Source: Alphaproteobacteria bacterium HGW-Alphaproteobacteria-7 (GTDB taxonomy: Bacteria; Pseudomonadota; Alphaproteobacteria; Sphingomonadales; Sphingomonadaceae). Taken from it: a DNA stretch of 64,000 bases. Position 1 is the first letter of the stretch. Each line of letters begins with the position of its first letter. Made by a program: the position numbers and the translations under genes. This document shows, one piece after another, positions 51,220 to 61,402 of this stretch. Location of the stretch: the NCBI GenBank assembly GCA_002842735.1, contig PHEB01000008.1:1-64000 (forward strand), given 5' to 3'. Under the pieces are notes generated by a model. The model had not been told where the DNA came from, ran no database searches, and was given only the letters and a program-made list of their open reading frames with translations.

Positions 51220-53322
51220 ATGACTGACATGACCACCCGCGCCGGAATTGCGATTGATTCCCGCTTGGCGGCTTTCCTTGAAACGCAAGTTTTGACCCCG
51301 CTGGGCCGCGATGTTGCGGCGTTCTGGCAGGGCTTTGCCGCGCTGCTGGCGGAGTTTGCCCCGCGCAATGCGGCGCTGCTGGCGAGGCGCGATGAATTCC
51401 AGGCGCAGATCGACGCATGGCACGTCGCGCAGGCTGGAAAGCCTCATGATCCAGCGTCTTACAAGGCATTTCTCGAAAGCGTCGGATATCTGGTGCCCGA
51501 GCCGGGTGACTTCCAGATCGGTACGCAGAATGTCGATCCCGAAATCGCCACGATGGCCGGGCCGCAGTTGGTGGTGCCGATCCTCAACGCGCGGTTTCTG
51601 TTGAATGCGGCAAATGCGCGCTGGGGCAGCCTGTATGATGCGTTTTACGGCACCGATGTGCTCGATGCGCCTCCGGCACAGCCAGGCGGCTATGACGCGG
51701 CGCGCGGCGCGGCGGTGATTGCGCGCGGGCGGCAGTTTCTTGATTCTGCCTTCCCACTCGCAGGCGGTGCCAGTTGGGCGGATTTGACCGCGCGCGAGGG
51801 CATCACGCTGGCCGACCCGGCGCAGTATATCGGCAGGACTGAAAAGGGCGTATTGTTTAAAAATAATGGCCTGCACGTCGAAGTGGTGTTCGATTCCACC
51901 ACTCCTGTCGGCGCGACTGACCGCGCCGGGATCGCCGACATCATGGTCGAATCCGCGCTCACCACCATTGCCGATTGTGAAGATTCGGTCGCTGCGGTCG
52001 ATGCCGAGGACAAGCTTGCCGCCTACACCAACTGGCTGGGCGTGATCCGCGGCACGCTGGAGGAAAGTTTTGAAAAGGGCGGGCGCACGCTCACCCGAAG
52101 GCTGGCGGGCGACAAGGTCTATACCGCGCCCGATGGCTCCACCCACGCGCTGCCGGGCCGCAGCCTGCTGTTCGTGCGCAATGTCGGCCACCTGATGACC
52201 AATCCGGCGATCCGGCTTTCCGACGGCTCCGAAGTGCCGGAAGGCATTATGGACGCGGTGTTCACCAGCGCGATCAGCACGCTCGATGTCGAGGGCCACG
52301 GCATCTACGGCAACTCGCGCTGCGGATCGATCTACATCGTCAAACCCAAGATGCACGGGCCGGAAGAATGCGCCTTCACCAATGACCTGTTCGATGCGGT
52401 GGAAGACCTGCTCGGCTTGCCGCGCCACACGATCAAGGTGGGCGTGATGGATGAAGAACGCCGCACCAGCGCCAACCTTGCCGCCTGTATCCATGCGGTG
52501 CGTGACCGGATCGTATTCATCAACACCGGCTTTCTTGATCGCACCGGGGACGAGATTCACACCTCGATGCGCGCCGGGCCGATGCTGCGCAAGGGCGCGA
52601 TGAAGGGGGCGGACTGGCTGCGCGCCTATGAAGCAAGGAACGTCGCCATCGGCCTCAAGCACGGCCTGTCGGGCAAGGCGCAGATCGGCAAGGGCATGTG
52701 GGCCGCGCCCGATCTGATGGGGCAGATGATGGTCGAGAAAATTGGCCACCTGAAGGCGGGTGCGAACACCGCGTGGGTGCCATCCCCCACCGCCGCGACG
52801 CTGCACGCGCTGCATTATCACGCGGTGGACGTGTTCGCGGTGCAGAAGGAATTGCCCGAAGCGCCGGGGCTGGACGCGCTGCTGACGATCCCGCTGGCTG
52901 GTGGTGCGAACTGGTCGGACGAGGAACTGCGCGAGGAAATCGACAATAATTGCCAGGGGCTGCTTGGCTATGTGGTCCGCTGGATCGATCAGGGGGTGGG
53001 CTGTTCCAAGGTGCCCGACATCAATGATGTTGGCCTGATGGAAGACCGCGCGACCTTGCGCATCGCCTCGCAACACATCGCCAACTGGCTGCTGCACGGA
53101 GTGGTTTCCGAAGCGCAGGTGATGGATTCGCTCGCCCGCATGGCCGCCAAGGTCGATGCCCAGAACGCGGGCGATCCGCTCTATGTGCCGCTGACGGGGA
53201 ACGAAGACGGCGCGGCATTCAGCGCGGCAAAGGACTTGATCTTCAAGGGGGTGGACCAGCCGAGCGGCTATACCGAACCGCTGCTCCACGCGTGGCGGCA
53301 GGTAGCGAAGGGGCAAGGCTAA
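51220..53322 (+). CDS. glcB: Malate synthase G
   Basis: This 700-residue enzyme joins glyoxylate and acetyl-CoA to malate in the glyoxylate shunt or glycolate use. The length fits isoform G. Recognised segments: RKLDDFQA-like opening ([19 protein letters not shown]), the [28 protein letters not shown] core with the Mg-binding acids, [59 protein letters not shown] with the catalytic arginine and aspartate, and [25 protein letters not shown] near the end. No isocitrate lyase or glycolate oxidase gene lies beside it. Confidence 0.95.
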   Translation: MTDMTTRAGIAIDSRLAAFLETQVLTPLGRDVAAFWQGFAALLAEFAPRNAALLARRDEFQAQIDAWHVAQAGKPHDPASYKAFLESVGYLVPEPGDFQIGTQNVDPEIATMAGPQLVVPILNARFLLNAANARWGSLYDAFYGTDVLDAPPAQPGGYDAARGAAVIARGRQFLDSAFPLAGGASWADLTAREGITLADPAQYIGRTEKGVLFKNNGLHVEVVFDSTTPVGATDRAGIADIMVESALTTIADCEDSVAAVDAEDKLAAYTNWLGVIRGTLEESFEKGGRTLTRRLAGDKVYTAPDGSTHALPGRSLLFVRNVGHLMTNPAIRLSDGSEVPEGIMDAVFTSAISTLDVEGHGIYGNSRCGSIYIVKPKMHGPEECAFTNDLFDAVEDLLGLPRHTIKVGVMDEERRTSANLAACIHAVRDRIVFINTGFLDRTGDEIHTSMRAGPMLRKGAMKGADWLRAYEARNVAIGLKHGLSGKAQIGKGMWAAPDLMGQMMVEKIGHLKAGANTAWVPSPTAATLHALHYHAVDVFAVQKELPEAPGLDALLTIPLAGGANWSDEELREEIDNNCQGLLGYVVRWIDQGVGCSKVPDINDVGLMEDRATLRIASQHIANWLLHGVVSEAQVMDSLARMAAKVDAQNAGDPLYVPLTGNEDGAAFSAAKDLIFKGVDQPSGYTEPLLHAWRQVAKGQG

Positions 53323-53385
53323 GACGCGCCGTTGCCGAGCGCGACGAAGGCAACTCGGAAAGTGGGTAGTTTTTGCCCGTCTGCG

Positions 53386-53468
53386 TCACCCCAGCGAAAG
53401 CTGGGGCCCAGGGCTACAAGGTGCTGCGCTGGCCGCCTGAGATCCCAGCCTTTGCTGGGATGACGATG
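53386..53468. repeat. Repeat pair with CACCCCAGCGAAAGCTGGGG arms, family C
   Basis: The left arm at 53387-53406 is a palindrome-like unit; the right arm GATCCCAGCCTTTGCTGGGATGA (53441-53463) faces it. The pair lies between glcB and the convergent rsmA and could halt transcription from both sides. Similar units are frequent in alphaproteobacterial intergenic regions. Confidence 0.8.
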
Positions 53469-53487
53469 GACAGCAGCCATGTGGCCG

Positions 53488-54318
53488 CTAGCGGTTATTC
53501 ACCAAGGCCCGCGCCACGCTCACAAACTCGTCCACACTCACCGTCTCTGCCCGCCGCGTCTCGTCGATCCCCAGCGCCGCCAAGGCTTCCAGCGCTCCCG
53601 GAACGCCCTTCAGGCTCTGGCGCAGCATCTTTCGGCGTTGGCCGAAGGCGGCTTCGCTCAACCGTTCGAGCATTCGGGCCGATACGCCATCGGGCATCGC
53701 GGTGGGGGTGACGTGGACAACCGCGCTCATCACCTTGGGCGCGGGGGTGAAGGCGCTGCGGTGGACTTTCATCGCAAGGCGTGCGTCGGAGCGCCACTGC
53801 GCCAGCACCGCCAACCGCCCATAGGCATCGTCGCCTGCTGCGGCCACGATTCGGTCGGCCACTTCGCGCTGGAACATCAGGGTGAGCGATTGCCACAGCG
53901 GCGGCCAATTTTCGCCCGATAGCCAGCGCACGAACAGCGCGGTGCCGACATTGTAGGGCAGGTTCGACAAGACGTGGAACGGCGCGCCAAGCATCAGTGC
54001 ATTGTGATCGATTTTGAGCGCATCGCCTTCGATAACAGTGAGTTGCCCGGGGAAGCTGCCCCCCAGTTCAACCAGCGCGGGCAGGCAGCGACGGTCCATT
54101 TCGATCGCGGTGACGCGCGCTCCGGCCCTGAGAAGCGCTCGCGTCAACCCGCCGGGGCCGGGGCCAACTTCGAGCACCTGCGCGCCCGCAAGATCGCCCG
54201 GCAGCGCCGCGATCCGCGCCAGAAGCTGTTCATCGAGCAGGAAATTCTGTCCCAACGCCTTGGACGCGGCGAGGCCATGGCGTTGAATAACCTCACGGAT
54301 CGGGGGAAGGTCAGGCAC
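53488..54318 (-). CDS. rsmA: 16S rRNA dimethyladenosine transferase
   Basis: This 276-residue methyltransferase (KsgA) dimethylates A1518/A1519 and checks 30S assembly. The start KALGQNFLLDEQLLARIA, the SAM motif EVGPGPGGLTRALL, the acidic EMDRR, EGDALK and the catalytic NLPYNVGT are present. The helical C-terminal domain includes RRKMLRQSLKG. It is the last gene of the lptD-surA-pdxA-rsmA run and overlaps pdxA by eight bases. Confidence 0.96.
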   Translation of the reverse strand: MPDLPPIREVIQRHGLAASKALGQNFLLDEQLLARIAALPGDLAGAQVLEVGPGPGGLTRALLRAGARVTAIEMDRRCLPALVELGGSFPGQLTVIEGDALKIDHNALMLGAPFHVLSNLPYNVGTALFVRWLSGENWPPLWQSLTLMFQREVADRIVAAAGDDAYGRLAVLAQWRSDARLAMKVHRSAFTPAPKVMSAVVHVTPTAMPDGVSARMLERLSEAAFGQRRKMLRQSLKGVPGALEALAALGIDETRRAETVSVDEFVSVARALVNNR

Positions 54319-55342
54319 GCGCCGCCGCCCGCGCCTTCGCCATATCCGCCGCCATCACAATCGCCGCCGCCATCGCGCCGGGATCGGCGACGCCTTTGCC
54401 TGCGATGTCGAAGGCGGTGCCATGATCGGGTGAGGTGCGGATGATCGGCAGGCCCAGCGTCACGTTCACGCCTTCATCAACCTCCAATGCTTTCAGGGGG
54501 ATAAGCGCCTGATCGTGATACATGCACAGCGCCGCGTCATAGGTTCCGCGCATCCTTGGCGTGAACAGTGCATCGCCGGGGACGGGGCCGAAGGCGGCGA
54601 TCCCATCGGCCTGCAAGGCGGCGATGGCGGGCGCAATCACGCGCGCTTCTTCATCCCCGAATTGCCCGCCTTCGCCCGCGTGGGGGTTCAGCGCCGCAAT
54701 CGCAAGGCGCGGGGCCAACACCCCGAAATCGCGACGTAATCCGGCTGCGACAATGCGCGCCTTGTGGGCGATCAGGTCGGACGAAAGCAGCCCCGGCACC
54801 TTGGCCAGCGGCACGTGGACGGTCAGCGGCACGGTGCGCAAAGATGGCCCCGCCAGCATCATCACCGCATCGCGCCAACCCATGCCGCAGGCGTCGGCGA
54901 GAAATTCGGTCTGCCCCGGATAGTCCCAGCCGATGGCGGACAAGGCACCCTTGGCCACCGGCGCTGTCACCAGCCCTACAGCGACCTCGGTCAGCGCGAA
55001 TTTTGCCCCCCGGTTTAGCGAGGCAAGCGCCATTCGAGCGCCCTCCGAAGTCGGGCAACCGGGGGTCAAGGGGGCATCAAGCCCGGTCAAGACCGGCAGT
55101 CCTACAGCCGCAGCGGCGATTGCCTCGGCTGGATCGGCAATCGGCACGATCGGGCAGTCGATCCGCAGCCTTTCAGCGCACGCGCGCAGCAATTCCGGCC
55201 CGCCGACCACAAAGGCGAGCGGTGCGCGCCGTTCTGCCCGCAGCCGCGCCCACGCGCCAAGGATGACCTCAGGCCCGATCCCGGCCGGATCGCCAAGTGT
55301 GATCGCCAACGGGCCGAGCGGAGATGTGGGCGCCGCGTTCAA
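54311..55342 (-). CDS. pdxA: 4-hydroxythreonine-4-phosphate dehydrogenase
   Basis: This 343-residue enzyme oxidises 4-phosphohydroxy-threonine in pyridoxal phosphate synthesis. Key parts are ITLGDPAGIGPEVIL, the substrate-binding TAPVAKGAL, the metal-binding histidine in NPHAGEGGQFG, and the third metal ligand in MYHDQALIPLKAL, then NVTLGLPIIRTSPDHGTAFDIAGKG. Start and stop overlap surA (four bases) and rsmA (eight bases). The linkage with surA and rsmA is conserved in most proteobacteria. Confidence 0.96.
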   Translation of the reverse strand: MNAAPTSPLGPLAITLGDPAGIGPEVILGAWARLRAERRAPLAFVVGGPELLRACAERLRIDCPIVPIADPAEAIAAAAVGLPVLTGLDAPLTPGCPTSEGARMALASLNRGAKFALTEVAVGLVTAPVAKGALSAIGWDYPGQTEFLADACGMGWRDAVMMLAGPSLRTVPLTVHVPLAKVPGLLSSDLIAHKARIVAAGLRRDFGVLAPRLAIAALNPHAGEGGQFGDEEARVIAPAIAALQADGIAAFGPVPGDALFTPRMRGTYDAALCMYHDQALIPLKALEVDEGVNVTLGLPIIRTSPDHGTAFDIAGKGVADPGAMAAAIVMAADMAKARAAARA

Positions 55343-56712
55343 TTGTACTCGATATAGGCGTCGTTACGCAGATCGCGCAGGTAGCGCAGGGCGCGCTTGT
55401 TGACGCGTTCCTCCTCGATCTGGTCCATCACCGCCGCGAAGGTCGGTGCGCCTGCATCTGCCGGATCATCACGCCCGCACACCATCAGCACCCGCACGCC
55501 TTCCTGAATCCCGCCAAACAATGGGGTCGCCTGACCGATCTGGAGGTTGAGGATGATCGCGCGCAGCTGTTCGGGCAGCGTCGCGGCCTTGATCTGCTCG
55601 TTTGTGACGACATCGGCCCCGATTGCGGCGGCGCCGGCCTCCACATCCCCGCAACCGCGCAGACTTTCGATATAGGCACTAAATTGCGTGACCCGCGCTT
55701 CGGCCTGTTCCTGCGTCACATCGGGAGCGAAACTGATCGAGATCTGTTTGAGGCTGAGCAGTGCCTCGTTGGGATCGGCCATCAGCACCTGGCGTTTGTT
55801 GATCAGATAGAGGATCGAAAAACCGCCGGGAATCTCGATCGGGCCCTGCAATTGGCCCGGAATCATCGTTCGCGCTGCGGCACCCAGCTGCGGCGGCAAT
55901 TGCCCCAGCCTTACCCAGCCCAGATCGCCGCCGACCACCGCTGTGGTCGCTTCGGAAAATTGCCGCGCATAGGCGACAAAGCTGCCGCCCGCCTGCAATT
56001 GTTCCATAATCTGCTGCGCGTTGTTCAACACCGCAGCGCGGTTTTCCGCCGTGGATGTCAGGAAGATTTCGCCCAGCCGGTATTCATCGGTGCCCTTGGC
56101 TTCATTGAGCCGTTGGAGGACGTCGTTGACCTCGTCGGCCGAGACATTGACGAACGGCATGATATTGCGCCGCACCAGATTTTCCCACGCCACTTCGCCT
56201 TCGATCTGGCGTTTGAGCGATGCGGGCGAGGAACCGACTGAGATCAGGTATTCGTCCATCTTCTTCGGTTCACTGCCGAAATTCTGCCCGGCGAGCTGTT
56301 GATAGGTTTGTTCAACCTCCTCGCGCGCTACTGCCATATCGGCAGCGGCGGCGGCCTGAATCTTGAGCGTTTCGTCGATCAGGTTGCGCAGCACCTGCAC
56401 CCGCAGCCGCAGCAATTCCTCGCCCTCGATCGGGGCGTCGGATGCCGCGGTGACGAGCGCGACGCGCTGATCAATATCGGTGCCGGTGATGACAAAACCA
56501 TTGACCACCGCCGTTGCCGTGCGGCGGTCGGGATCAGCCTTGCCGAACAGGGTGATATCTTCGGGCAGGCCAAAGGGATTATCGGCGGTCGGAACTGCTA
56601 CGGTCTGCGCCGGAGCAGCGACCGGCGCCACCGCCAGCCCGACAAGGCCCACCGCCACCATCGCGGCTGCGGTTCTGCCCAACTGGGTCTTGGAAAACAG
56701 CTTCACATTCAC
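55339..56712 (-). CDS. surA: SurA-type periplasmic peptidyl-prolyl isomerase/chaperone
   Basis: This 457-residue periplasmic chaperone escorts unfolded outer-membrane proteins to the Bam complex. A signal peptide ends around AAPAQ (35). A SurA N-terminal domain follows (about 60-190, with VVNGFVITGTDIDQRVALV and LRLRVQVLRNLIDETLKIQ), then one clear parvulin region (about 205-310: YRLGEIFLTST, GGDLGWVRLGQLPPQ) and a second, weaker one. The start is GTG, with a second GTG two codons on. LptD, encoded upstream, is a known SurA client. Confidence 0.9.
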   Translation of the reverse strand: MNVKLFSKTQLGRTAAAMVAVGLVGLAVAPVAAPAQTVAVPTADNPFGLPEDITLFGKADPDRRTATAVVNGFVITGTDIDQRVALVTAASDAPIEGEELLRLRVQVLRNLIDETLKIQAAAAADMAVAREEVEQTYQQLAGQNFGSEPKKMDEYLISVGSSPASLKRQIEGEVAWENLVRRNIMPFVNVSADEVNDVLQRLNEAKGTDEYRLGEIFLTSTAENRAAVLNNAQQIMEQLQAGGSFVAYARQFSEATTAVVGGDLGWVRLGQLPPQLGAAARTMIPGQLQGPIEIPGGFSILYLINKRQVLMADPNEALLSLKQISISFAPDVTQEQAEARVTQFSAYIESLRGCGDVEAGAAAIGADVVTNEQIKAATLPEQLRAIILNLQIGQATPLFGGIQEGVRVLMVCGRDDPADAGAPTFAAVMDQIEEERVNKRALRYLRDLRNDAYIEYN

Positions 56713-56881
56713 TCGATCAATCCCGCCTTATGGTCGATAATCCTGCGCAAGCCTTTACGCATAGGGTGCTGTTAGCTCGCATCGGCTGAATGGCAGATGA
56801 GTCCTGTCCATCCAGGGTAACACGTTAGAGTAACACGGCCAGCCACCCATTGGCGTGCCCTTTAACCCGATTTATCCGCGC

Positions 56882-56917
56882 TGCCAATTCATGTGCCAAT
56901 TCATGTGCCAATTCGTG
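56882..56917. repeat. 12-base tandem repeat, three copies, after lptD
   Basis: TGCCAATTCATG at 56882, 56894 and 56906 (the third with one change). It ends four bases before the lptD stop codon, so it is transcribed into the lptD-surA spacer. It may vary in copy number by slippage. The rest of the 209-base spacer shows no other feature. Confidence 0.85.
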
Positions 56918-56921
56918 CGCC

Positions 56922-59192
56922 TTATCGGAAGCCGAGATTGCGCAGCGCGAAGAACACCTGAAACGTGTTGCCGCGTGTCGCGTCGCCCGCTCCGACGAAA
57001 TCGCGCCGCCAGGTTGCGCCGAATTCCATCGTATCATCCTGATAGGCGAAGCCCAGCCGGGTGCGGATCGGTTCGAACCCGTCGGGCATGAAAATCGGGT
57101 CGTCTTCGGGATCAGTAAGATTGAATACCCCCGATCCGAACACCGACCAATTGCGGGCAATCGCGACCCGCGCTGCCGCGCGCAATTCTTCACGGTCGCG
57201 CAGGTCTTCGACCGTCTGAATGTCGCGGTTCAATTCCAGGTAGCCCACTTCGATATAGGTGTGGCGTGAACCAACCGCCGCGTCGATTTCGTTGCGGCGA
57301 ACGGCGAAACTGTCCTTGTCGAGGCGGAACCGGTGGGTGAAGGAGATGAGGTTGCGAAACCGCACTTCGGTGCGGCCGACAAAATCCGACACCCGTTCCG
57401 AAAGACCCGTGCCTTTGGGGAACAGATCATCCGATTCCGCTTCGATCCGGAACGATTGGCCGATGGTCGTCTTGATCCGCCAGCCGGGGCGCTGCAATTC
57501 CCAGTCGGCCCCCCAGGTCATCCGTGTGCCGTCCTCAACCTGATCATAGCCGGGGAAGCGGTTGAGCGCGAACAGGTTGGAATCCTCAAGATCGATCGCG
57601 CGCGAATCTTCGTTGGGTACGGCGAGGTTGCGGATATTGGGGGTGGCGACGAATTGCAGGCGCGGTTTGAACACCTGCGATCCGCCGAACGCCTCACCCA
57701 CAAACGGCCATTCGATATCGAGCGCAGCGGTGGCAACCCCGCGCGCAGTCCAGCCTTCGTTGCCGCGATAGCTGATCGTGGTGGTCGCTTGGGTGTTGTT
57801 GGTGTGGAAAACATCGCCGCGCACCAACCCGGTCAGCGTTATCACCTGACCCATGCCGGTCAACCGCCGCAGGTTCCACTGCGCCCCGGCAAAGGCGCGC
57901 TGCGTATCCTGCCCGTCATCGCGCAGCAGGGCGACGCTGTTGGCCTGAAACTGCAGGTCGCCGCCCAGCACCGGATGGGCGAGTTTCTGGCGGTAATCAA
58001 TCGCGGGCAGCGCCACCGGGATCTGGCCCTGATCGGCATTGATGCGCAGCGTCTGCGTCGCCCAGCCGGCAATCGACAGATAGGACAGATCGGTTATCCG
58101 TTCGAGATCGATGGTCGAACGCAGCCGGTCATCGCGGCTGATATCATAACGCCTTAAAAAGGTGCGATCACTCGCCAGCCGGAACGAACCGGACAATGTC
58201 CAGTCGGGCGAGAGCTGGAAGCGGCCGTTGCCTTCGATATGGCCGCGCAGATCGCGTTCCACGCTTGGCGCGCCGGTCAGATCGGTCAGCCGGTCGCTGG
58301 ATGTAACGTAGCCGGTGACCTGATAAGCACCCTTGTCGGTCAGTTGTCGCCATTTAGCGCTGACCATTGGCGCGACCTTGGTGAATGCAAAGGCCCCCAA
58401 TGTCAGATCGGCGTTGTCGGCCACGCGCACGTAATATTCGCTGCTCAGTTCCAGACCGTTGACCCGCGAGATGCGCACGTCGGGGACCAGAAAGCCTGAC
58501 GTGGCCTTGCCATCGGTGCGCAGCGATAGCCCCGGCATCGGCAGGACGCGGGCACCGAACAGTTCGAGCACCGCGCCCTTGAAGCGCACGATGTTTTGAT
58601 CCTGATCGTAGATCACCCGGTCGGCGGTGACGCGCCAGCTGGGGTCTTGCGCGCAGCTTTGCGGGTCGATGACAGGGCAGGCGGTGTAGGCAGCGTCGGT
58701 AAAAACCGCCACGCCGTTATCGCCGCGATCGGCTGATCGCGCAGCCAGCCTGCCGCCCGCACGCAGCACGATCAGCAATTCGGACATGGCGCCGGTATCG
58801 AATGTTTCGGTCAGTTCGACCTGATCGGTGAACAGTTGGTTGCCCGTTTCGTCCACCAACCGGATATTGCCGGTGGCGATGATCCGGCCGGTGCGGCGAT
58901 CCCACGTCACTTCATCGGCGCGCACGGATCGGTCTTCGGAACGCAGGATCACATTGCCGCGCGCGATGATGGTTTCGGCCTCTTTGTCGTAGGCAATCTG
59001 GGTCGCTTCGAAATCGATTGCGCGCGGTGCTGTTTCCGCGGCCTCGACGGGCGGCGGTTCCTGAGCGGCCACAGGCGCGGACAATGCGATCAGCGCAAAG
59101 CCCAGCGCTACGCACGGCACCGCGCCCCGCGCCGGGAGGCGCAGGCCATAGCGCGCGGCGCTGCGCGATCCATTCAACGAGCCTCCCGACAT
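56922..59192 (-). CDS. lptD: LPS-assembly outer-membrane protein LptD
   Basis: About 756 residues from the ATG at 59192; the frame is open further upstream into the pepA leader. A signal peptide ends near PVAAQ. An N-terminal OstA/LptA-like beta-jellyroll (about 50-165: FEATQIAYDKEAETIIARGNVILRSEDRSVRADEV) receives LPS from LptA, and the C-terminal beta-barrel (DLTLGAFAFTK..., QVTGYVTSSDRL...) inserts it in the outer leaflet with LptE. The ending NLGFR* is aromatic-plus-basic. Cysteines CPVIDPQSC and C-terminal partners for the disulfides appear reduced in number. It is divergent from pepA. Confidence 0.92.
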   Translation of the reverse strand: MSGGSLNGSRSAARYGLRLPARGAVPCVALGFALIALSAPVAAQEPPPVEAAETAPRAIDFEATQIAYDKEAETIIARGNVILRSEDRSVRADEVTWDRRTGRIIATGNIRLVDETGNQLFTDQVELTETFDTGAMSELLIVLRAGGRLAARSADRGDNGVAVFTDAAYTACPVIDPQSCAQDPSWRVTADRVIYDQDQNIVRFKGAVLELFGARVLPMPGLSLRTDGKATSGFLVPDVRISRVNGLELSSEYYVRVADNADLTLGAFAFTKVAPMVSAKWRQLTDKGAYQVTGYVTSSDRLTDLTGAPSVERDLRGHIEGNGRFQLSPDWTLSGSFRLASDRTFLRRYDISRDDRLRSTIDLERITDLSYLSIAGWATQTLRINADQGQIPVALPAIDYRQKLAHPVLGGDLQFQANSVALLRDDGQDTQRAFAGAQWNLRRLTGMGQVITLTGLVRGDVFHTNNTQATTTISYRGNEGWTARGVATAALDIEWPFVGEAFGGSQVFKPRLQFVATPNIRNLAVPNEDSRAIDLEDSNLFALNRFPGYDQVEDGTRMTWGADWELQRPGWRIKTTIGQSFRIEAESDDLFPKGTGLSERVSDFVGRTEVRFRNLISFTHRFRLDKDSFAVRRNEIDAAVGSRHTYIEVGYLELNRDIQTVEDLRDREELRAAARVAIARNWSVFGSGVFNLTDPEDDPIFMPDGFEPIRTRLGFAYQDDTMEFGATWRRDFVGAGDATRGNTFQVFFALRNLGFR

Positions 59193-59342
59193 GGCCTTGC
59201 CTATTGCACCGCTCGCGCCTAATCGCAATCGCGTTTGCGGCCCGTCGCGCGCGCTTGTTGGTAAGTGCCCGATGGGCTGCTTTTGCGCCGCGCGAAAGCA
59301 TATGCCGATCCGGCGCGTCGACCACAAAATTGCGGAGAACCC

Positions 59343-60803
59343 ATGCAGATTATTTTCACCTCCACCCCGCCTTCCACCGTCCGCCTGCACGCCCGCGTGG
59401 TCAATCAGGGGGCGGCGTTGACCGGGCTGGACGCGGCATTGGTCGAAGGGGCTGCGGCATCGCGCTTTTCCGGGCGCGCGCGGCAGGTGTTTGAAGGTTT
59501 CGCTAGCGTCGAAGGCGCGGTGAAACGGATTGCACTGGCGGGCGCGGGAGAAGCTGACGGAGCCGACCGGCGGCTCGATTGCGAACGCGCGGGCGCGGCG
59601 CTGACGGCGAAATATCTGGTTTCAACCGAGCGTGCGATGGCGCTCGATCTGGGGCAGGCGGGTCTGTCAGCGGACGATGCGGCGGCGGTTCTGCTCGGTC
59701 TCAGGCTGCGCGGCTGGCGGCATGACAAGTATCGCACCAAGCTGGCCGCCGACAAGCGCCCCAGCCTTGAAACCGTGCACGTCATCAATGCCCCCGCGGG
59801 CACCGAAGCCGCGTGGGAACGCGAAGCCGCGCTGGCCAAGGGCGTCGAATTCACCCGCGATCTGGTGACGGAAGCGCCCAATGTGATCTACCCCGAAACC
59901 TTTGTTGCCGCCTGCCAGAAAGCCTTTGCCGGGACGGGCGCGGACATCACCGTGCTGAGCGAGGCCGAAATGGAAGCGCTCGGCATGGGCGCGCTGGTCG
60001 CGGTGGGACGCGGTTCCGAACGCGAATCGAAACTGATCGCGATCCGCTGGAACGGCGGCGCAGCGGACGAAAAGCCGACCGTGTTCGTCGGCAAGGGCGT
60101 GACCTTCGATACCGGCGGCATCTCATTGAAGCCCGGCCCCGGCATGGAAGATATGAAGTGGGACATGGGCGGGGCAGGCGCGGTGGCTGGCGCGATGCTG
60201 GCCATCGTCACCCGCAAGGCCAAGGCCAATGTGATCGGCGTGATGGGTCTCGTTGAAAATATGCCCGACGGCAAGGCGCAGCGCCCCGGCGATATCGTCA
60301 CCACCATGAGCGGGCAGACGGTCGAAGTGCTCAACACCGATGCCGAAGGGCGGCTGGTATTGTGCGACGCGCTGCACTGGGCGCAGGAACAATATGACGC
60401 GGCGCGGATCGTCGATCTTGCCACGCTGACCGGCGCGATGATCATTGCGCTGGGCAATGAACATGGCGGGATGTTCGCCAATGATGATCGGCTGGCAGAG
60501 CAGCTGGCTGCGGCAGGCAAGGCCAGCGGTGACAAGCTGTGGCGGATGCCGCTGGGCGCGAATTACGACAAACTGATCGATTCGCAGATCGCCGACATGA
60601 AGAATGTCGGCCCGCGCGAGGGCGGATCAATCACCGCTGCGCAGTTCCTTGGGCGCTTCATCAAGGACGGAACGCCGTGGGCGCATCTCGACATTGCCGG
60701 GATGGTGTGGGCGGCCAAGCCGGGTCACTCGTGGGAGAAAGGCGCAACCGGATACGGCGTGCGCCTGCTCGAACAATTCGTGCGCGACGTGGTGGAGAAA
60801 TAA
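59343..60803 (+). CDS. pepA: Leucyl aminopeptidase, family M17
   Basis: This 486-residue hexameric di-metal aminopeptidase starts at the ATG at 59343. Metal and catalytic residues are K251 and D256 in VGKGVTFDTGGISLKP, D274 in KWDMGGAG, D333 and E335 in NTDAEGRLVLCDAL with R337. The N-terminal domain (1-165) is the usual variable regulatory part. In E. coli PepA also binds DNA. pepA-holC linkage is conserved. A 35-base direct repeat separates the two genes. Confidence 0.95.
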   Translation: MQIIFTSTPPSTVRLHARVVNQGAALTGLDAALVEGAAASRFSGRARQVFEGFASVEGAVKRIALAGAGEADGADRRLDCERAGAALTAKYLVSTERAMALDLGQAGLSADDAAAVLLGLRLRGWRHDKYRTKLAADKRPSLETVHVINAPAGTEAAWEREAALAKGVEFTRDLVTEAPNVIYPETFVAACQKAFAGTGADITVLSEAEMEALGMGALVAVGRGSERESKLIAIRWNGGAADEKPTVFVGKGVTFDTGGISLKPGPGMEDMKWDMGGAGAVAGAMLAIVTRKAKANVIGVMGLVENMPDGKAQRPGDIVTTMSGQTVEVLNTDAEGRLVLCDALHWAQEQYDAARIVDLATLTGAMIIALGNEHGGMFANDDRLAEQLAAAGKASGDKLWRMPLGANYDKLIDSQIADMKNVGPREGGSITAAQFLGRFIKDGTPWAHLDIAGMVWAAKPGHSWEKGATGYGVRLLEQFVRDVVEK

Positions 60804-60805
60804 CC

Positions 60806-60880
60806 GTCCTCAAGTAGCGAAGCGGTAGGACAGCAAGAACTCTTGTCCTCAGGCAGCGAAGCGGTAGGGCAATAAGGAAC
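60806..60880. repeat. Tandem direct repeat between pepA and holC
   Basis: GTCCTCA-x2-AGCGAAGCGGTAGG begins at 60806 and again at 60845, period 39, each about 35 bases with only a few differences. The second copy ends in AAGGAAC, which serves as the ribosome-binding site of holC; the first ends in CAAGAAC. The repeat thus duplicates a translation-start region. Confidence 0.85.
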
Positions 60881-60885
60881 GCCCC

Positions 60886-61320
60886 ATGAAGCTCGATTTC
60901 TGGCAATATACCGATGACCCGCTCGAAAAGGTTGTCGCCCTGATCGCCAAGCGGGTGTTGGGCGATGGCGCGCGGTTGCTGGTGGTGTCGGATGATGCCG
61001 AGCAACGCGCCGCCATTGCCCGCGCGCTGTGGCAGGCGGGGCCGGAAAGCTTCCTTGCCAATAGTGAGGCTGATGCGCCTGGCGGGGCAGATCAACCGAT
61101 CCTGCTGTCCGCCGAACCCGCTGCCAGCAACGGGGCGAGCCACCTGATCCTTGCCGACGGGGTGTTTCGCGATACCCCCGGCTTTGCCCGCGTGTTCCTG
61201 TTGTTCCCGCCCGATGCCGCACCCGCCGCGCGGGCTGCATGGCGCGCGCAGGATGGCCGCGAGGATGTGGAACGCGCTTATTTCGCGCAGGAAGACGGGC
61301 GCTGGGTCAAGAAAGGCTGA
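60886..61320 (+). CDS. holC: DNA polymerase III subunit chi
   Basis: This 144-residue protein joins the clamp loader to SSB. Conserved segments: LDFWQYTDDPLEKVVALIAKRVLGDGARLLVVSDDAEQRAAIARALW and DQPILLSAEPAASNGASHLILADG, and FLLFPPDAAPAARAAWRAQ at the end. This matches the small HolC family. Same strand as pepA and 82 bases after it. Confidence 0.92.
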   Translation: MKLDFWQYTDDPLEKVVALIAKRVLGDGARLLVVSDDAEQRAAIARALWQAGPESFLANSEADAPGGADQPILLSAEPAASNGASHLILADGVFRDTPGFARVFLLFPPDAAPAARAAWRAQDGREDVERAYFAQEDGRWVKKG

Positions 61321-61402
61321 AAGGGTCAAAAAAGGGTTGAGGGCTTGCGGCAGCAACCCGAATCAATGATATTGATGCGCGTGATGTGATGGGGGATTGC
61401 AG

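Noticed and set aside
51166-53316. 716-codon open frame antisense to malate synthase G
   Set aside because: No recognisable protein features; the other strand encodes an intact GlcB over the same interval.
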